Source: Paenibacillus tianmuensis
Lineage (GTDB): Bacteria; Bacillota; Bacilli; Paenibacillales; NBRC-103111
Length of the DNA: 64,000 nt
Reading direction: 5' to 3'
Assembly (NCBI RefSeq): GCF_900100345.1
Contig: NZ_FMTT01000018.1
Coordinates: 1 to 64,000, forward strand
Shown here: in pieces, positions 29,522-37,596 of the stretch
Layout: every line of letters starts with the position of its first letter
How positions within the stretch are numbered: the stretch's first letter is position 1
Notes under the pieces: generated by a model
Database searches by the model: none
Told to the model about the DNA's origin: nothing
What the model saw: the letters and a program-made list of their open reading frames with translations, nothing else
Program-made: the position numbers and the translations under genes

Positions 29522-30255
29522 TTAATGATAGCTCAAATGCGCATACAAATCACCTAGCGTCTGCACGTCCTTCGACTTGATTTCACGCATGAGCCCGGTC
29601 CATAACCGAGCGGTCATCCGCGCGTCCTCCAGCGCGTGATGACGCTTCGTCACTTCGATGCCGTACAGTCGAGCAGCGTGTCCAAATCGTATTTGTTCAG
29701 CTTCGGGTGAAGCCATTTGGCAATCATCATCGTATCGAGCAGACGGTGGCTTAAGTTGACTTTGGACGTCCGCCAGAGCGCCGCATTCAAAAAATGCTTG
29801 TCGTGACCGGAACCATGAGCGACCAGCACCTTCTGCCGGACGAATTCCAAAAAGCCGCGCAGCGCGTGCAGCAAATCCGGCGCATCCGCTACCATTTCAT
29901 TCGTAATCCCCGTTAGCTTTTCGATCTCCTCGGGAATGCTTTTCTTCGGATGGACAAGGCTGTAGTAGGTGCTCTCATCCTTTATTTCAGTTCCTGCGAC
30001 GGATACAGCCCCGAATGATATAATTTCATCCCCGTTATACGGCGAAAAACCGGTCGTTTCCAAGTCGAAAACGACCAATTCCATCGTTCTTAGAGAAATT
30101 TCATATAAGGAATTTTTGCGCTGTTCCTTCATGATGGAGCGGATAAAGGCCATTTGCTGCGCGCTTTGCGCATCGAACATCGATGTGATTGCCGGAGTGA
30201 GCCCGCCCATTTTATACAGATGCCACATTCGGCCGGTTGGCCGCATATCCTTCAT
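29522..30255 (-). pseudogene. DEDDh 3'-5' exonuclease (DnaQ-like), frameshifted
   Basis: Two overlapping frames together encode one exonuclease. The first (start 30255) carries Exo I VVFDLETTGFSP and Exo II VAHGSGHDKHFLN, then runs KYDLDTLLDC and stops at 29650-29652. The second frame continues YGIEVTKRHHALEDARMT (Exo III with the catalytic His and Asp) to 29522. The frame changes at about 29655-29680, after LLD. A one-base indel explains it. Without the frame change the third catalytic motif is lost. Either the gene is broken, or this is a sequencing error, or recoding occurs. The start overlaps the DUF294 stop in a TGATG arrangement, so it is the last gene of the amt operon. Confidence 0.85.
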
Positions 30256-31346
30256 CAGCGATCACCTAACCTTTTGTCTATCTCCTTGTGAATGCTTTTC
30301 TTGACGTACTTCTGCAAATCCGCTCCGATGCGAAGACAATGCTTCAGCTCCGTCACCCGTTCTTTCGTCAACTGGTCTGCGGTCAACTTGCCGCGGGTCA
30401 CATACCGGCCTTCCTCGATCTGATAAGGAGTCATCGAGCGCAGCTTCAATGCAAGCTTCAGAGCCCCCAGCCAGTCTTGGCCGATCTCTTCCGAAACGTG
30501 TCCGCCTGCGATCAATGCCTTTATTCGCTCCTCAGTAGACGAACGGCGGATCCCCGCTTCTACTGCCAGCAAACGGATTCCGTTGACAATCGGGATGTAG
30601 GCGCCGTACTTCACATCGACTCCGCCGGCATCTTCGCCATACCGCTCCTTGATCAATTGTCCGAACACGCCGAGCGATACTTTATGATGCAGCGTATTAC
30701 ACAGCATGTATTCCAGCATGGCCGGACAGGCCGCGGTATATCGATAGATTTCCTCGACAAGTGCGCGACCGAGCGTTTCATCCCCATATACCGCACATGC
30801 ATCGACCGTAATTAACAAATATCTCACATGCTCCCAGTCCGGCTCCTGCATCCATTCGTTGACCATCCGGCGGTAATCCTGAAGCGGCTTGCGCCATTGC
30901 TCGTTAGTACATAGGACTTGCCCGTGGCAGGGCGGGTACCCGACCGTTTCCAAGCCTTCCGTAATACGGGCCGCCAATTCGGCGAAGTAACGCTCCGCCT
31001 CCAGACGCTCATCCACCGATGAAGGGTCCGCGTAGATCAAGCCGTTGTCTTGATCGCTCCACAACGTCTGCTCTCCCCGCCCTCCGCTGCCGAACAGCAA
31101 GAACGCATAGGGCAGCGGTGCGCCTTTCCCCTGTTCTTCCTTCAACCGCTCCTCGGACAGCGCGATAACGCGACGGATTAACGCATCGTGGTAAGCGTTG
31201 ACCTCCCGGTTCCATTCCAGCGCTTCACCAAAAAGGAGATGCCGCCCGAACTCCTCGTTAACTTGATCCCGAAGCGCCCTCAGCTTCTGTAAGCTCCGGA
31301 CCCGGAACGCTTCCTCTTGAAACCTTTCAAGGGCGAGACGGTCCAT
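30255..31346 (-). CDS. DUF294 nucleotidyltransferase-like protein (GlnD-related)
   Basis: A 363-residue protein with the DUF294 nucleotidyltransferase core: LLFGSGGRGEQTLWSDQDNGLIY holds the GS motif and the Asp-x-Asp metal site. A C-terminal DUF294_C helical part follows (about 215-355). The core is related to the uridylyltransferase domain of GlnD, but the HD and ACT domains of GlnD are absent, as are the CBS domains that most DUF294 proteins carry. It lies 28 bases after the ammonium transporter gene and overlaps the exonuclease gene by one base, so it is part of one operon. A role in modifying a nitrogen-related protein is an inference; the family's substrate is not established. Confidence 0.88.
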   Translation of the reverse strand: MDRLALERFQEEAFRVRSLQKLRALRDQVNEEFGRHLLFGEALEWNREVNAYHDALIRRVIALSEERLKEEQGKGAPLPYAFLLFGSGGRGEQTLWSDQDNGLIYADPSSVDERLEAERYFAELAARITEGLETVGYPPCHGQVLCTNEQWRKPLQDYRRMVNEWMQEPDWEHVRYLLITVDACAVYGDETLGRALVEEIYRYTAACPAMLEYMLCNTLHHKVSLGVFGQLIKERYGEDAGGVDVKYGAYIPIVNGIRLLAVEAGIRRSSTEERIKALIAGGHVSEEIGQDWLGALKLALKLRSMTPYQIEEGRYVTRGKLTADQLTKERVTELKHCLRIGADLQKYVKKSIHKEIDKRLGDR

Positions 31347-31373
31347 GACGACATCCCCTTCTGCTTTTTCGCT

Positions 31374-32777
31374 CTACACCGTAGTAACTGTGCTGCCATG
31401 CGCCGCTTTCTTCATTTGCTCCGGATACCCGTAAGTCCCGTGCTCGGATACATCCAGACCGATGATTTCTTCTTCTTCCGTTACCCGAAGGCCGATCGTC
31501 ACTTTGATCAAGTACAAAATAACGAAGGACAGAATCAGGACGAACAGGAAAGCGCCGAAAATACCAAGCGCTTGCACGCCAAGCTGCTCCAAGCCGCCGC
31601 CATAGAACAGACCCGCTTTCCCGACGCCTACTTTCGCCGCCAACTCCGGCGTTGCGAAAAGTCCGGTAGACAACGTTCCCCAAATGCCCGCTATTCCATG
31701 AACGGAGAAGGCGTAGATCGGGTCGTCGACACCCGCTTTTTCAAACCATTGCGCCGTGAAGAAGGTCAGGATGCCGGAGACCGCCCCGATAATGATAGCG
31801 TCGCGAGGGGTAACGAAAGCGCAAGCCGCGGTAATGGCCACAAGGGCAGCCAACACGCCGTTCAGCATGCAGGGAATATCGGCCTTGCCGAAATACATCC
31901 AGGACACGATCATAGCCGCTACCGCGCCTGCCGCTGCCGCAAGATTCGTCGTTAAGGCGATGTAGCCGAAAAAGCCGTCGTTCATCGCACTCAGCGTCGA
32001 GCCAGGATTGAAGCCAAACCAGCCGATCCACAGAATGATCACGCCGAGAACCGAGAGAACTTGGTTGTGCCCGGGAATCAAATTCGGCGTTTTATCCTTA
32101 TTATATTTACCGATCCGCGGCTTAAGCAGCAGCGTGGCGACAAGCGCAGCCGTTGCGCCTTGCAAGTGAACGACCGTGGAGCCTGCAAAATCCTGCATTC
32201 CAATTTGAGCGAGCCAGCCGCCGCCCCATACCCAGTGAGCTACAATCGGATAAATGACGACCGTGAACAGCGTACCGAAGATGAAATAGACCGCCAGCTT
32301 GCCGCGTTCGGCAAAACCGCCCCAGGCAATCGCAAGCGATACCCCGGCGAACGCCAGCTGGAACAGGAACTTGATGGCGATCGGTACGTCCGACGCCGAT
32401 AACGAACCGAAGGCCGCTTTGGCTTGCTCCTCCGTCCCGTCTACAAAGAAGCCGGTCGTCCCGAAGAAGCTATTGCCGTCTCCGAAAGCGAAGCCGAAGC
32501 CGACGGCCCAGAAGGCGATCGCGCAAAGGCCGAAAGTCAAAACGGTCTTGCCTGCGACGTGGCCGGCGTTTTTCATCCGGGTGGAACCCGCTTCCAGCAG
32601 CGCAAAGCCCGCTTGCATGAAGATGACCAGAATCGCTGCCAGCATAACCCATACCGCATCGATTGCACCTTGAAGCTGAGCGGGTGTCGCTTCGTCCGTA
32701 GCGAATGCGAGGCTTGCAGGCAACAAAGCTGACATCATTACCACGGATAACAATAACCTTTTTAACAAATCGACCAC
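31374..32777 (-). CDS. amt: Ammonium transporter Amt
   Basis: Membrane channel for ammonium/ammonia. A cleaved-type N-terminal signal (LLLSVVMMSALLPASLAFA) precedes about eleven transmembrane helices. The twin pore histidines are in VVHLQGA and SVHGIAG, and family segments ERGKLAVYFIFGTLF and GWFGFNPGST are present. The C-terminal cytoplasmic tail is normal. Length is 467 residues. The annotated GTG at 32777 has AAGGA just 1 base before it; a TTG at 32768 has better spacing (about 10), so the true start may be 3 codons later. A strong promoter and a GlnR/TnrA-like site are upstream. No glnB or glnK gene is adjacent; a DUF294 gene follows instead. Confidence 0.95.
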   Translation of the reverse strand: MVDLLKRLLLSVVMMSALLPASLAFATDEATPAQLQGAIDAVWVMLAAILVIFMQAGFALLEAGSTRMKNAGHVAGKTVLTFGLCAIAFWAVGFGFAFGDGNSFFGTTGFFVDGTEEQAKAAFGSLSASDVPIAIKFLFQLAFAGVSLAIAWGGFAERGKLAVYFIFGTLFTVVIYPIVAHWVWGGGWLAQIGMQDFAGSTVVHLQGATAALVATLLLKPRIGKYNKDKTPNLIPGHNQVLSVLGVIILWIGWFGFNPGSTLSAMNDGFFGYIALTTNLAAAAGAVAAMIVSWMYFGKADIPCMLNGVLAALVAITAACAFVTPRDAIIIGAVSGILTFFTAQWFEKAGVDDPIYAFSVHGIAGIWGTLSTGLFATPELAAKVGVGKAGLFYGGGLEQLGVQALGIFGAFLFVLILSFVILYLIKVTIGLRVTEEEEIIGLDVSEHGTYGYPEQMKKAAHGSTVTTV

Positions 32778-32789
32778 TTCCTTCTTTAA

Positions 32790-32806
32790 TGTTAGTTTTT
32801 ATATCA
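32790..32806. promoter_or_regulatory. Candidate GlnR/TnrA binding site
   Basis: TGTTAGTTTTTATATCA matches the TGTNA-N7-TNACA nitrogen-regulator consensus with one mismatch in the second half. It lies between the amt promoter and the amt start, a position that suits repression by GlnR when nitrogen is plentiful. The assignment is an inference from pattern and context. Confidence 0.4.
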
Positions 32807-32827
32807 TTATATGAAATTTATATTGTC

Positions 32828-32856
32828 ATTATATACACGAGAACCCGTTTTGACAA
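32828..32856 (-). promoter_or_regulatory. Promoter of the amt operon
   Basis: On the minus strand TTGTCA (32851-32856) and a perfect TATAAT (32828-32833) are 17 bases apart, about 50 bases before the amt start. Confidence 0.75.
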
Positions 32857-32985
32857 CAAGATTTTCGTTGATGAACCATAACTTACGAAATATAATCTAA
32901 CATATCCCTTGTATAATTCGGTTTTTTATACCTATTCGTTGTTTTCAAATCGGGGCCTTCTATTCCCTAGGCAAAAGCACAACGT

Positions 32986-33014
32986 TTGACTGTATGGTTT
33001 GGATTCAGTATCAT
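32986..33014 (+). promoter_or_regulatory. Promoter of the merR-yugP unit
   Basis: TTGACT (32986-32991) and TATCAT (33009-33014) have 17 bases between them and lie about 45 bases before the MerR-family start. A classic MerR-activated promoter would have a 19-base spacer, so this one should be active without twisting. Confidence 0.55.
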
Positions 33015-33061
33015 GAATACAAGAGCACCTATATCCAGTATCTATATAAAAATGAGGTGAC

Positions 33062-33508
33062 ATGAGTGATGGGGAGATGAAGCTTTACAAAATCGGCGAA
33101 TTGGCGCGTTTATCGGAGGTCAGCCCCAGAACGATCGATTATTATACGAAGCTCGGACTGATTCAGCCGGAGAAAAGATCCGATACGAATTATCGTTACT
33201 ACAGCGATGAAACCTTAGCGCGCCTGAAACGTATTGAAAGTATGAAGAGGGAGAAGTATACCTTAGAGGAAATCAAGGCTAGCCTGTTGCAATGGAACAA
33301 AGTTAGCCAAGATGAAATAGTGACAGATAAGCTGACATCCTTGCAGTTTTTACTAAAGCAGCTTGAGAAGGAAGCGAAGGAAGTCGGACCGATGCTTGAG
33401 AAGCTGAAGCCTTCGCAATTGAAGAACCTGAACAAAATTCTCACGCAGCCCACCGCTGCATGCATTGAGGCTTTATTGTTGCTATTAGGTAAAGGCCCTC
33501 TTTCCTAA
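33062..33508 (+). CDS. MerR-family transcriptional regulator
   Basis: DNA-binding regulator of 148 residues. The N-terminal winged helix is YKIGELARLSEVSPRTIDYYTKLGLIQPEKR, with the typical YRYYSDETLARLKRIESM wing and helix after it. A long dimerisation coiled coil follows (about 85-130). There are no metal-binding cysteines of CueR/ZntR type apart from a single Cys near residue 135, so a metal signal is unlikely. AGGTGA is close to ATG 33062; an ATG at 33077 is an alternative. It lies 34 bases upstream of the yugP-like gene on the same strand and may control it or itself. The ligand is unknown. Confidence 0.9.
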   Translation: MSDGEMKLYKIGELARLSEVSPRTIDYYTKLGLIQPEKRSDTNYRYYSDETLARLKRIESMKREKYTLEEIKASLLQWNKVSQDEIVTDKLTSLQFLLKQLEKEAKEVGPMLEKLKPSQLKNLNKILTQPTAACIEALLLLLGKGPLS

Positions 33509-33542
33509 TCGAAACGATATTTACAAACGGAGGAATGAATCG

Positions 33543-34220
33543 ATGCTTTTTCACCCTATGGATTTCCTTATTATCATTGCGTTCATACTTTCCATTTGGG
33601 CGCAGTTCCGGGTCAAAGGAACGTTCAACAAATGGTCCGAAGTGCCCGTGCAATCCGGTATGACAGGATACGAAGCGGCCCGCCGTATGCTGGACTCCAA
33701 CGGATTGTATGACGTTCCGGTCGAACCGATTCCCGGTGCGCTGACGGATCACTACGATCCGATCGCCCGCGCCGTGCGGCTATCGGAGCCGGTTTATTAC
33801 GAGAGCACCATCTCGGCCGTATCGGTCGCTTGCCACGAGGTCGGTCACGCCATTCAGCATAAAGTGAATTACCCGATGCTCGTTGCCCGCCACCGGATGT
33901 TCCCGGTCGTGAACTTCGCTTCCGGCATTGCGCCGCTGCTCTTAATCGCAGGCTTTTTGTTCCAATGGACCGGATTGATTGGGCTGGGGATTATTTTCTT
34001 CTCCGCCGCCGTCGCCTTCCAGCTCGTGACCTTGCCGGTAGAGTTTAACGCCAGCAACCGGGCCCGCGACTTGATGGTTGCCGAAGGCTTTATCACCAAC
34101 GATGAAGAACGAGGCGTAGCCAAGGTACTTAACGCTGCTGCGCTTACTTATGTAGCTGCTGCACTGATCTCGCTGCTCATGCTGATTAAGTACATTATGA
34201 TTTTTACCAACCGCGATTAA
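33543..34220 (+). CDS. YugP-family membrane zinc metallopeptidase
   Basis: Predicted membrane-embedded zinc peptidase (neutral zinc metallopeptidase family 2). The zinc motif His98-Glu99-Val-Gly-His102 sits in SVACHEVGHAIQH. Hydrophobic segments lie at the N-terminus (FLIIIAFILSIWAQF), around 125-165 (two helices) and at the C-terminus (YVAAALISLLMLIKYIMIF). EFNASNRARDLM follows, as in YugP. Length is 225 residues. The function in B. subtilis is unknown; membrane protein quality control is a possible role. AACGGAGG precedes the start. It follows a MerR-family gene and ends at a strong terminator. Confidence 0.92.
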   Translation: MLFHPMDFLIIIAFILSIWAQFRVKGTFNKWSEVPVQSGMTGYEAARRMLDSNGLYDVPVEPIPGALTDHYDPIARAVRLSEPVYYESTISAVSVACHEVGHAIQHKVNYPMLVARHRMFPVVNFASGIAPLLLIAGFLFQWTGLIGLGIIFFSAAVAFQLVTLPVEFNASNRARDLMVAEGFITNDEERGVAKVLNAAALTYVAAALISLLMLIKYIMIFTNRD

Positions 34221-34239
34221 TGTTGCAGCACCGAACACG

Positions 34240-34287
34240 AAAGCCGCCGGACCCGCTCCTCCTTGGAGTGATCCGGCGGCTTTTTTC
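34240..34287 (+). terminator. Terminator after the yugP-like gene
   Basis: AAGCCGCCGGA and TCCGGCGGCTT form a GC-rich stem followed by TTTTTT, just after the stop of the zinc peptidase gene. Confidence 0.9.
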
Positions 34288-34334
34288 ATGCGGTATTAAC
34301 GCTCCTGCTGCGAGGTTGTCGATGAAGATACCAT

Positions 34335-35237
34335 TTAAGCCCGGGCGGTCTTTTTCTCGAAAAAGTCGAGCAAAAATTTGCGGAACACTTCCGCCACGGG
34401 CGGAAGCTTTTCGCCGTTCCGGCGAATCAACCCAATGCTGCGCGTAACGATCGGTTCCGTAATGCGCACTTTGACCGGCTGAAGCTCGTTAATTTCCTTC
34501 AACGCCATTTCCGGCAACAAGCTGACGCCCATACCTGCCGCTACCAGCCCGCGGATCGTATCCGTCTCTTCCCCCTCAAATCCGATCTTGGGTGTAAAGC
34601 CCGCCTTCGCACAAGCTTCCAATACGATCGCGCGAAGCGAATACTCTTCGCTGAACATGACGAACGATTCGCCGCGGAGCTGCTCCAGCTTAATCGATTC
34701 GTTTCCCGATAACGCATGGCCTTCCGGCACGATGGCGTAAAGCTCTTCCTCCAGCAGCACTTCACCGACGACGTGATTATGCTTCTCCGGAAAAGGTGAA
34801 ATGAAAGCCAGATCGATTTCGCCTTTCATGACGTCGCGGATCAAGCTGTTGTACGTCCCTTGACGCAGGCGGAACTTGACGTTCGGGTAATTTTTGCGGA
34901 AGCTGGCTACGACCGTCGGCAGCAAGTTAATACCGAGACTGTGGGGAAAACCGATCCGAATTTCGCCCCGCTCCGGGTCAAGAAATTCATGGACCTCATC
35001 CACCGCGCGATCCAGATCGGTCAGGATCTCCTCCACTCGGCACAAAAACAACTTTCCGACCGAAGTCAACTGCAGATTGCGGCCCTTTTGCACAAACAAT
35101 TGTACGCCAATCTCTTCTTCCAGTTGATGGATTTGACGGCTGACCGCTGATTGCGCCACATGCATTTCTTCCGCTGCCTGGGTTACATGCTGTTTGCGCG
35201 CCACTTTCACAAAATACTGCAACTGTCTGAGTTCCAA
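34335..35237 (-). CDS. LysR-family regulator, GltC-like
   Basis: A 300-residue LysR-type regulator. The N-terminal helix-turn-helix is MELRQLQYFVKVARKQHVTQ through HVAQSAVSRQIHQLEEE. The effector domain contains IRIGFPHSLGINLLPTVV, FRLRQGTYNSLIRDV, and GLVAAGMGVSLLPE. The whole protein follows B. subtilis GltC (regulator of glutamate synthase) closely by eye. It is divergent from the thiol peroxidase gene tpx, and a LysR-type palindrome lies in the space between. No gltAB genes are next to it, so it could instead sense redox state and control tpx. Length is normal. Confidence 0.92.
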   Translation of the reverse strand: MELRQLQYFVKVARKQHVTQAAEEMHVAQSAVSRQIHQLEEEIGVQLFVQKGRNLQLTSVGKLFLCRVEEILTDLDRAVDEVHEFLDPERGEIRIGFPHSLGINLLPTVVASFRKNYPNVKFRLRQGTYNSLIRDVMKGEIDLAFISPFPEKHNHVVGEVLLEEELYAIVPEGHALSGNESIKLEQLRGESFVMFSEEYSLRAIVLEACAKAGFTPKIGFEGEETDTIRGLVAAGMGVSLLPEMALKEINELQPVKVRITEPIVTRSIGLIRRNGEKLPPVAEVFRKFLLDFFEKKTARA

Positions 35238-35316
35238 TGCTCTTCCTTCCCCCTGTTTATGTTAAAGTTTCTGCACTCCTATTGGACAAGTTCTCTTATA
35301 AAAGTTTATAATATAT

Positions 35317-35331
35317 TTGGTGAAATACCAA
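35317..35331. promoter_or_regulatory. LysR-type binding site between the regulator and tpx
   Basis: TTGGTGAAATACCAA is a perfect 5-base inverted repeat with a 5-base centre and contains the LysR pattern T-N11-A. It sits directly after a TATAAT (35307-35312), with a possible TTGGAC at 35282-35287 as its -35 (spacing 19). This suggests control of tpx or of the divergent regulator. Confidence 0.5.
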
Positions 35332-35365
35332 TCAATCTCAAACATTGAAGGAGGCCCATGTACTC

Positions 35366-35869
35366 ATGGCAAAAGCGACATTCAAAGGCAACCCGATTAC
35401 CCTCATCGGAACGGAAGTTAAGCCAGGCGATAAAGCTCCCGATTTCACAGTCAACAAAAACTTGCTCGAAACCGCATCCCTTGCCGATTATGCCGGCAAA
35501 GTGAAGCTGATCAGCGTGGTGCCTTCTTTGGACACCGGCGTATGCGATGCGCAAACCCGCCGTTTCAATGAAGAAGCAGCCAAACTCGGCGACAATGTCG
35601 TTGTCCTGACGATCAGTGTGGATCTTCCGTTTGCGCAATCCCGCTGGTGCGGCGCTGCGGGCATCGATAAAGTCGTAACGCTCTCCGACTACAAAAGCCG
35701 CTCGTTCGGCAAAGCGTACGGCGTGCTGATTGACGAACTGCAATTGCTGATGAGATCCATCTTCGTCATCGATGCGAACGATACCGTACAATACGTAGAA
35801 TACCTCGGCGAAATGACGGAGCACCCGAACTACGAAGCTGCGATCGAAGCAGTGAAAAAGCTCGTTTAA
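35366..35869 (+). CDS. tpx: Thiol peroxidase Tpx
   Basis: Atypical 2-Cys peroxiredoxin that reduces hydrogen and organic peroxides. The peroxidatic Cys60 is in [14 protein letters not shown] and the resolving Cys95 in FAQSRWCGA, the classic Tpx spacing. The N-terminal part [20 protein letters not shown] is typical. The start at 35366 (MAKATF) has GGAGG 11 bases upstream; an upstream TTG at 35345 overlaps the ribosome-binding site, so it is rejected. Length is 167. It lies divergent from a GltC-like LysR gene and ends at a strong terminator shared with the DUF1499 gene. Recycling is expected through thioredoxin. Confidence 0.95.
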   Translation: MAKATFKGNPITLIGTEVKPGDKAPDFTVNKNLLETASLADYAGKVKLISVVPSLDTGVCDAQTRRFNEEAAKLGDNVVVLTISVDLPFAQSRWCGAAGIDKVVTLSDYKSRSFGKAYGVLIDELQLLMRSIFVIDANDTVQYVEYLGEMTEHPNYEAAIEAVKKLV

Positions 35870-35898
35870 TGTCGTTTCCGACCGTCAGTCATGATACA

Positions 35899-35940
35899 CA
35901 AAAAAACAGCGGGCAGCCATGAAGCTCCTCGCTGTTTTTT
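35899..35940. terminator. Bidirectional terminator between tpx and the DUF1499 gene
   Basis: AAAAAACAGCG and CGCTGTTTTTT flank a loop. The structure has an A-run before and T-run after, so it can serve both convergent genes. Confidence 0.85.
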
Positions 35941-36330
35941 TTAATCGTTTATTTTATAAGCGGCCAGCCGCTTGTCGATATGCCTATAGATATCAAGGAT
36001 CGTCCTGTAGTTCGAACCGAGGTCTCCGAGCGAGCCGCGGGAAGCCGAATAAATATCGATCGCCGTCTTGAGTGGGTTAATGCCGAACATGGTAAGGGTA
36101 ATATCCTGCGTGCGGCCGGTAATGGTGCGCCGTTCCACTACGATTTCGCCGACATTCTTGACTTCGTGGAGAAGTTTGTAGCCGCTTAGCTTCTTGAACA
36201 TGTTTACGACTTCGTCCCATGCCTGATCTTTGGAGATTTTATAGTATCGGGTCTTCAAAGCCGGGTCCTTAGCCTTCTCTCCTGTTGTTTCGTGGCTGCG
36301 AATGAGACCGATTAAGGTGCGCTTTAGCAA
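35941..36330 (-). CDS. DUF1499-family protein
   Basis: A 129-residue protein with the DUF1499 signature IDIYSASRGSLGDLGSNYRTI near residues 90-110, which matches the family's conserved S-A-S-R-x-G-x-x-D-L-G-x-N-R. The N-terminal half TRYYKISKDQAWDEVVNMFKK resembles a lipid-binding-like fold of the family, and there is no signal peptide. Function is unknown. The start is a TTG at 36330, with GGAGGG six bases upstream. It lies alone, between tpx and the FSA-type aldolase gene. The family assignment is by eye and moderately sure. Confidence 0.75.
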   Translation of the reverse strand: MLKRTLIGLIRSHETTGEKAKDPALKTRYYKISKDQAWDEVVNMFKKLSGYKLLHEVKNVGEIVVERRTITGRTQDITLTMFGINPLKTAIDIYSASRGSLGDLGSNYRTILDIYRHIDKRLAAYKIND

Positions 36331-36543
36331 AGCCTTCCCTCCTCAATGAAGTGACAATCTATTCCGGTTAACACTATCTTTTATCATATCATTGTTTGCA
36401 GGGAAGAGAAAGAGCTAACGAATAAAACCGTTCTTATTTTGTACAAAATTGATTTCTGCGATTCCCTTGTTACCAATATATTACCATGGAAGCCAGCCTA
36501 TGATTCAAATCGCAGACAAGTTTGCGATTGCAGGTGAAGATAG
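36331..36543. other. Interval without a recognised gene
   Basis: No convincing gene is seen between the DUF1499 gene and the terminator of the aldolase gene. A plus-strand frame from 36449 has no ribosome-binding site and no recognisable family. It probably holds the upstream control region of the DUF1499 gene. Confidence 0.5.
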
Positions 36544-36588
36544 AAAAACAGGACCTGCTGCCGCATATGCGCAGCTCAGGCCCTGTTG
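36544..36588 (-). terminator. Terminator after the aldolase gene
   Basis: On the minus strand AACAGGGCCTGAGCTGC and GCAGCAGGTCCTGTT form a long imperfect stem followed by TTTTTC, about 45 bases after the aldolase stop. Confidence 0.75.
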
Positions 36589-36631
36589 GCTTACGTTTGA
36601 CGAAAAAAAGTTGTCCCGTCCCGCTTGGCTT

Positions 36632-37288
36632 TTAAAATGCGCTTTGGCTGGCGCCTTCCCAGTCTTTCAGGAAGCGTTCGATGCCCGCATCCGTTAACGG
36701 GTGCTTGATCATTTGTTGAATCACTTTATATGGAACGGTCGCAATATCCGCTCCGAGGAGGGCCGCGTCAATGACGTGAGTCGTCGTTCGTACGCTTGCC
36801 GTAATAATTTCGGAGCTGATGTTATGTACCTTGAACATTTGGCTGATTTCCTTAATCAAATTCATTCCGACTTGGTTAATATCGTCGAGACGTCCGACAA
36901 ACGGGGAGACGTATGTAGCTCCGGCGCGTGCGGCAAGCAATGCTTGCGTCGAACTGAAAATAAGCGTCACGTTCGTTTTAATACCCATCTCGCTGAAACG
37001 TTTCGTCGCTTTCAGTCCTTCTTCCGTCATGGGAGCTTTTACGACAATACCATCACCAAGAGCGGCCAGTTTTTTACCCTGTTCCACCATCTCGTCAGCT
37101 TCAAGGCTGATCACCTCGGCGCTGATCGGCAGGTTTCCGACGATCGAGATGATCTCCTTCACCGTTTCGAAGAAATCTTTTCCTTCCTTGGCAATGAGCG
37201 ACGGGTTCGTCGTAACACCTGCGATAACGCCGAGTTCATGTGCTTTGCGGATTTCTTCCACATTGGCTGTGTCGATAAAGAGCTTCAT
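36632..37288 (-). CDS. fsa: Transaldolase / fructose-6-phosphate aldolase (FSA-like)
   Basis: Short transaldolase-family enzyme (218 residues) that cleaves or makes ketose phosphates by a Schiff base. The N-terminus [16 protein letters not shown] and [13 protein letters not shown] are typical. The Schiff-base Lys lies in [12 protein letters not shown]. The FSA/TalC subgroup has this size, and activity may be transaldolase or fructose-6-phosphate aldolase. The start at 37288 is chosen since GAGGG is 9 bases before it, while a Met at 37297 abuts the ribosome-binding site. It stands alone between the 6S-like RNA and a terminator. Confidence 0.92.
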   Translation of the reverse strand: MKLFIDTANVEEIRKAHELGVIAGVTTNPSLIAKEGKDFFETVKEIISIVGNLPISAEVISLEADEMVEQGKKLAALGDGIVVKAPMTEEGLKATKRFSEMGIKTNVTLIFSSTQALLAARAGATYVSPFVGRLDDINQVGMNLIKEISQMFKVHNISSEIITASVRTTTHVIDAALLGADIATVPYKVIQQMIKHPLTDAGIERFLKDWEGASQSAF

Positions 37289-37335
37289 CTCCAACATCCC
37301 TCTCTTTTATTGTGAACGCTAACATTTTAACGCAA

Positions 37336-37524
37336 CAAAAAAACCCGCATATGCCGTCCGATTTCGTGTTTCAAACCCGCTCTCGCAGGTGGGTGTCCGC
37401 AGAATCGGTTTTGAAGTCCCTTTTCGAGGGCATGACAGCCGCGATTCAATGTAGGTCTCCCAAGAAACAGTCATTGGTTCAAAACAACTGTAAAACCGAA
37501 ACGCACATCGCAGGATTTTGTTGT
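37336..37524 (-). ncRNA. ssrS: Probable 6S RNA
   Basis: A free-standing non-coding transcript of about 190 bases. It has its own good promoter and ends in a T7 run. The first bases CCTGCGATGTGC pair with GCATATGCGGG near the 3' end (11 pairs and one bulge), closing the molecule. Internal stems include GAATCG with CGATTC and CCCT with AGGG around a GAAA loop. A small CCCACC..GGGT hairpin lies on the 3' side of the expected central bubble. This long closing stem, bubble and terminal stem are the layout of 6S RNA, which binds sigma-A RNA polymerase. A database covariance search would decide this; another structured RNA is possible. Confidence 0.55.
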
Positions 37525-37530
37525 ATTCTT

Positions 37531-37559
37531 ATTATAGTCCACTCTATGGCGAAAGTAAA
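37531..37559 (-). promoter_or_regulatory. Promoter of the 6S-like RNA
   Basis: On the minus strand TTTACT (37554-37559) and a perfect TATAAT (37531-37536) are 17 bases apart, placing the transcript start at about 37524. Confidence 0.75.
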
Positions 37560-37596
37560 CCTTTTCGCCGCTCTTCTTGTTGGAACCGGGGGAAAA

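Noticed and set aside
36449-36697. Plus-strand frame of 82 codons
   Set aside because: No ribosome-binding site; it runs across the terminator and into the antisense of the aldolase gene.
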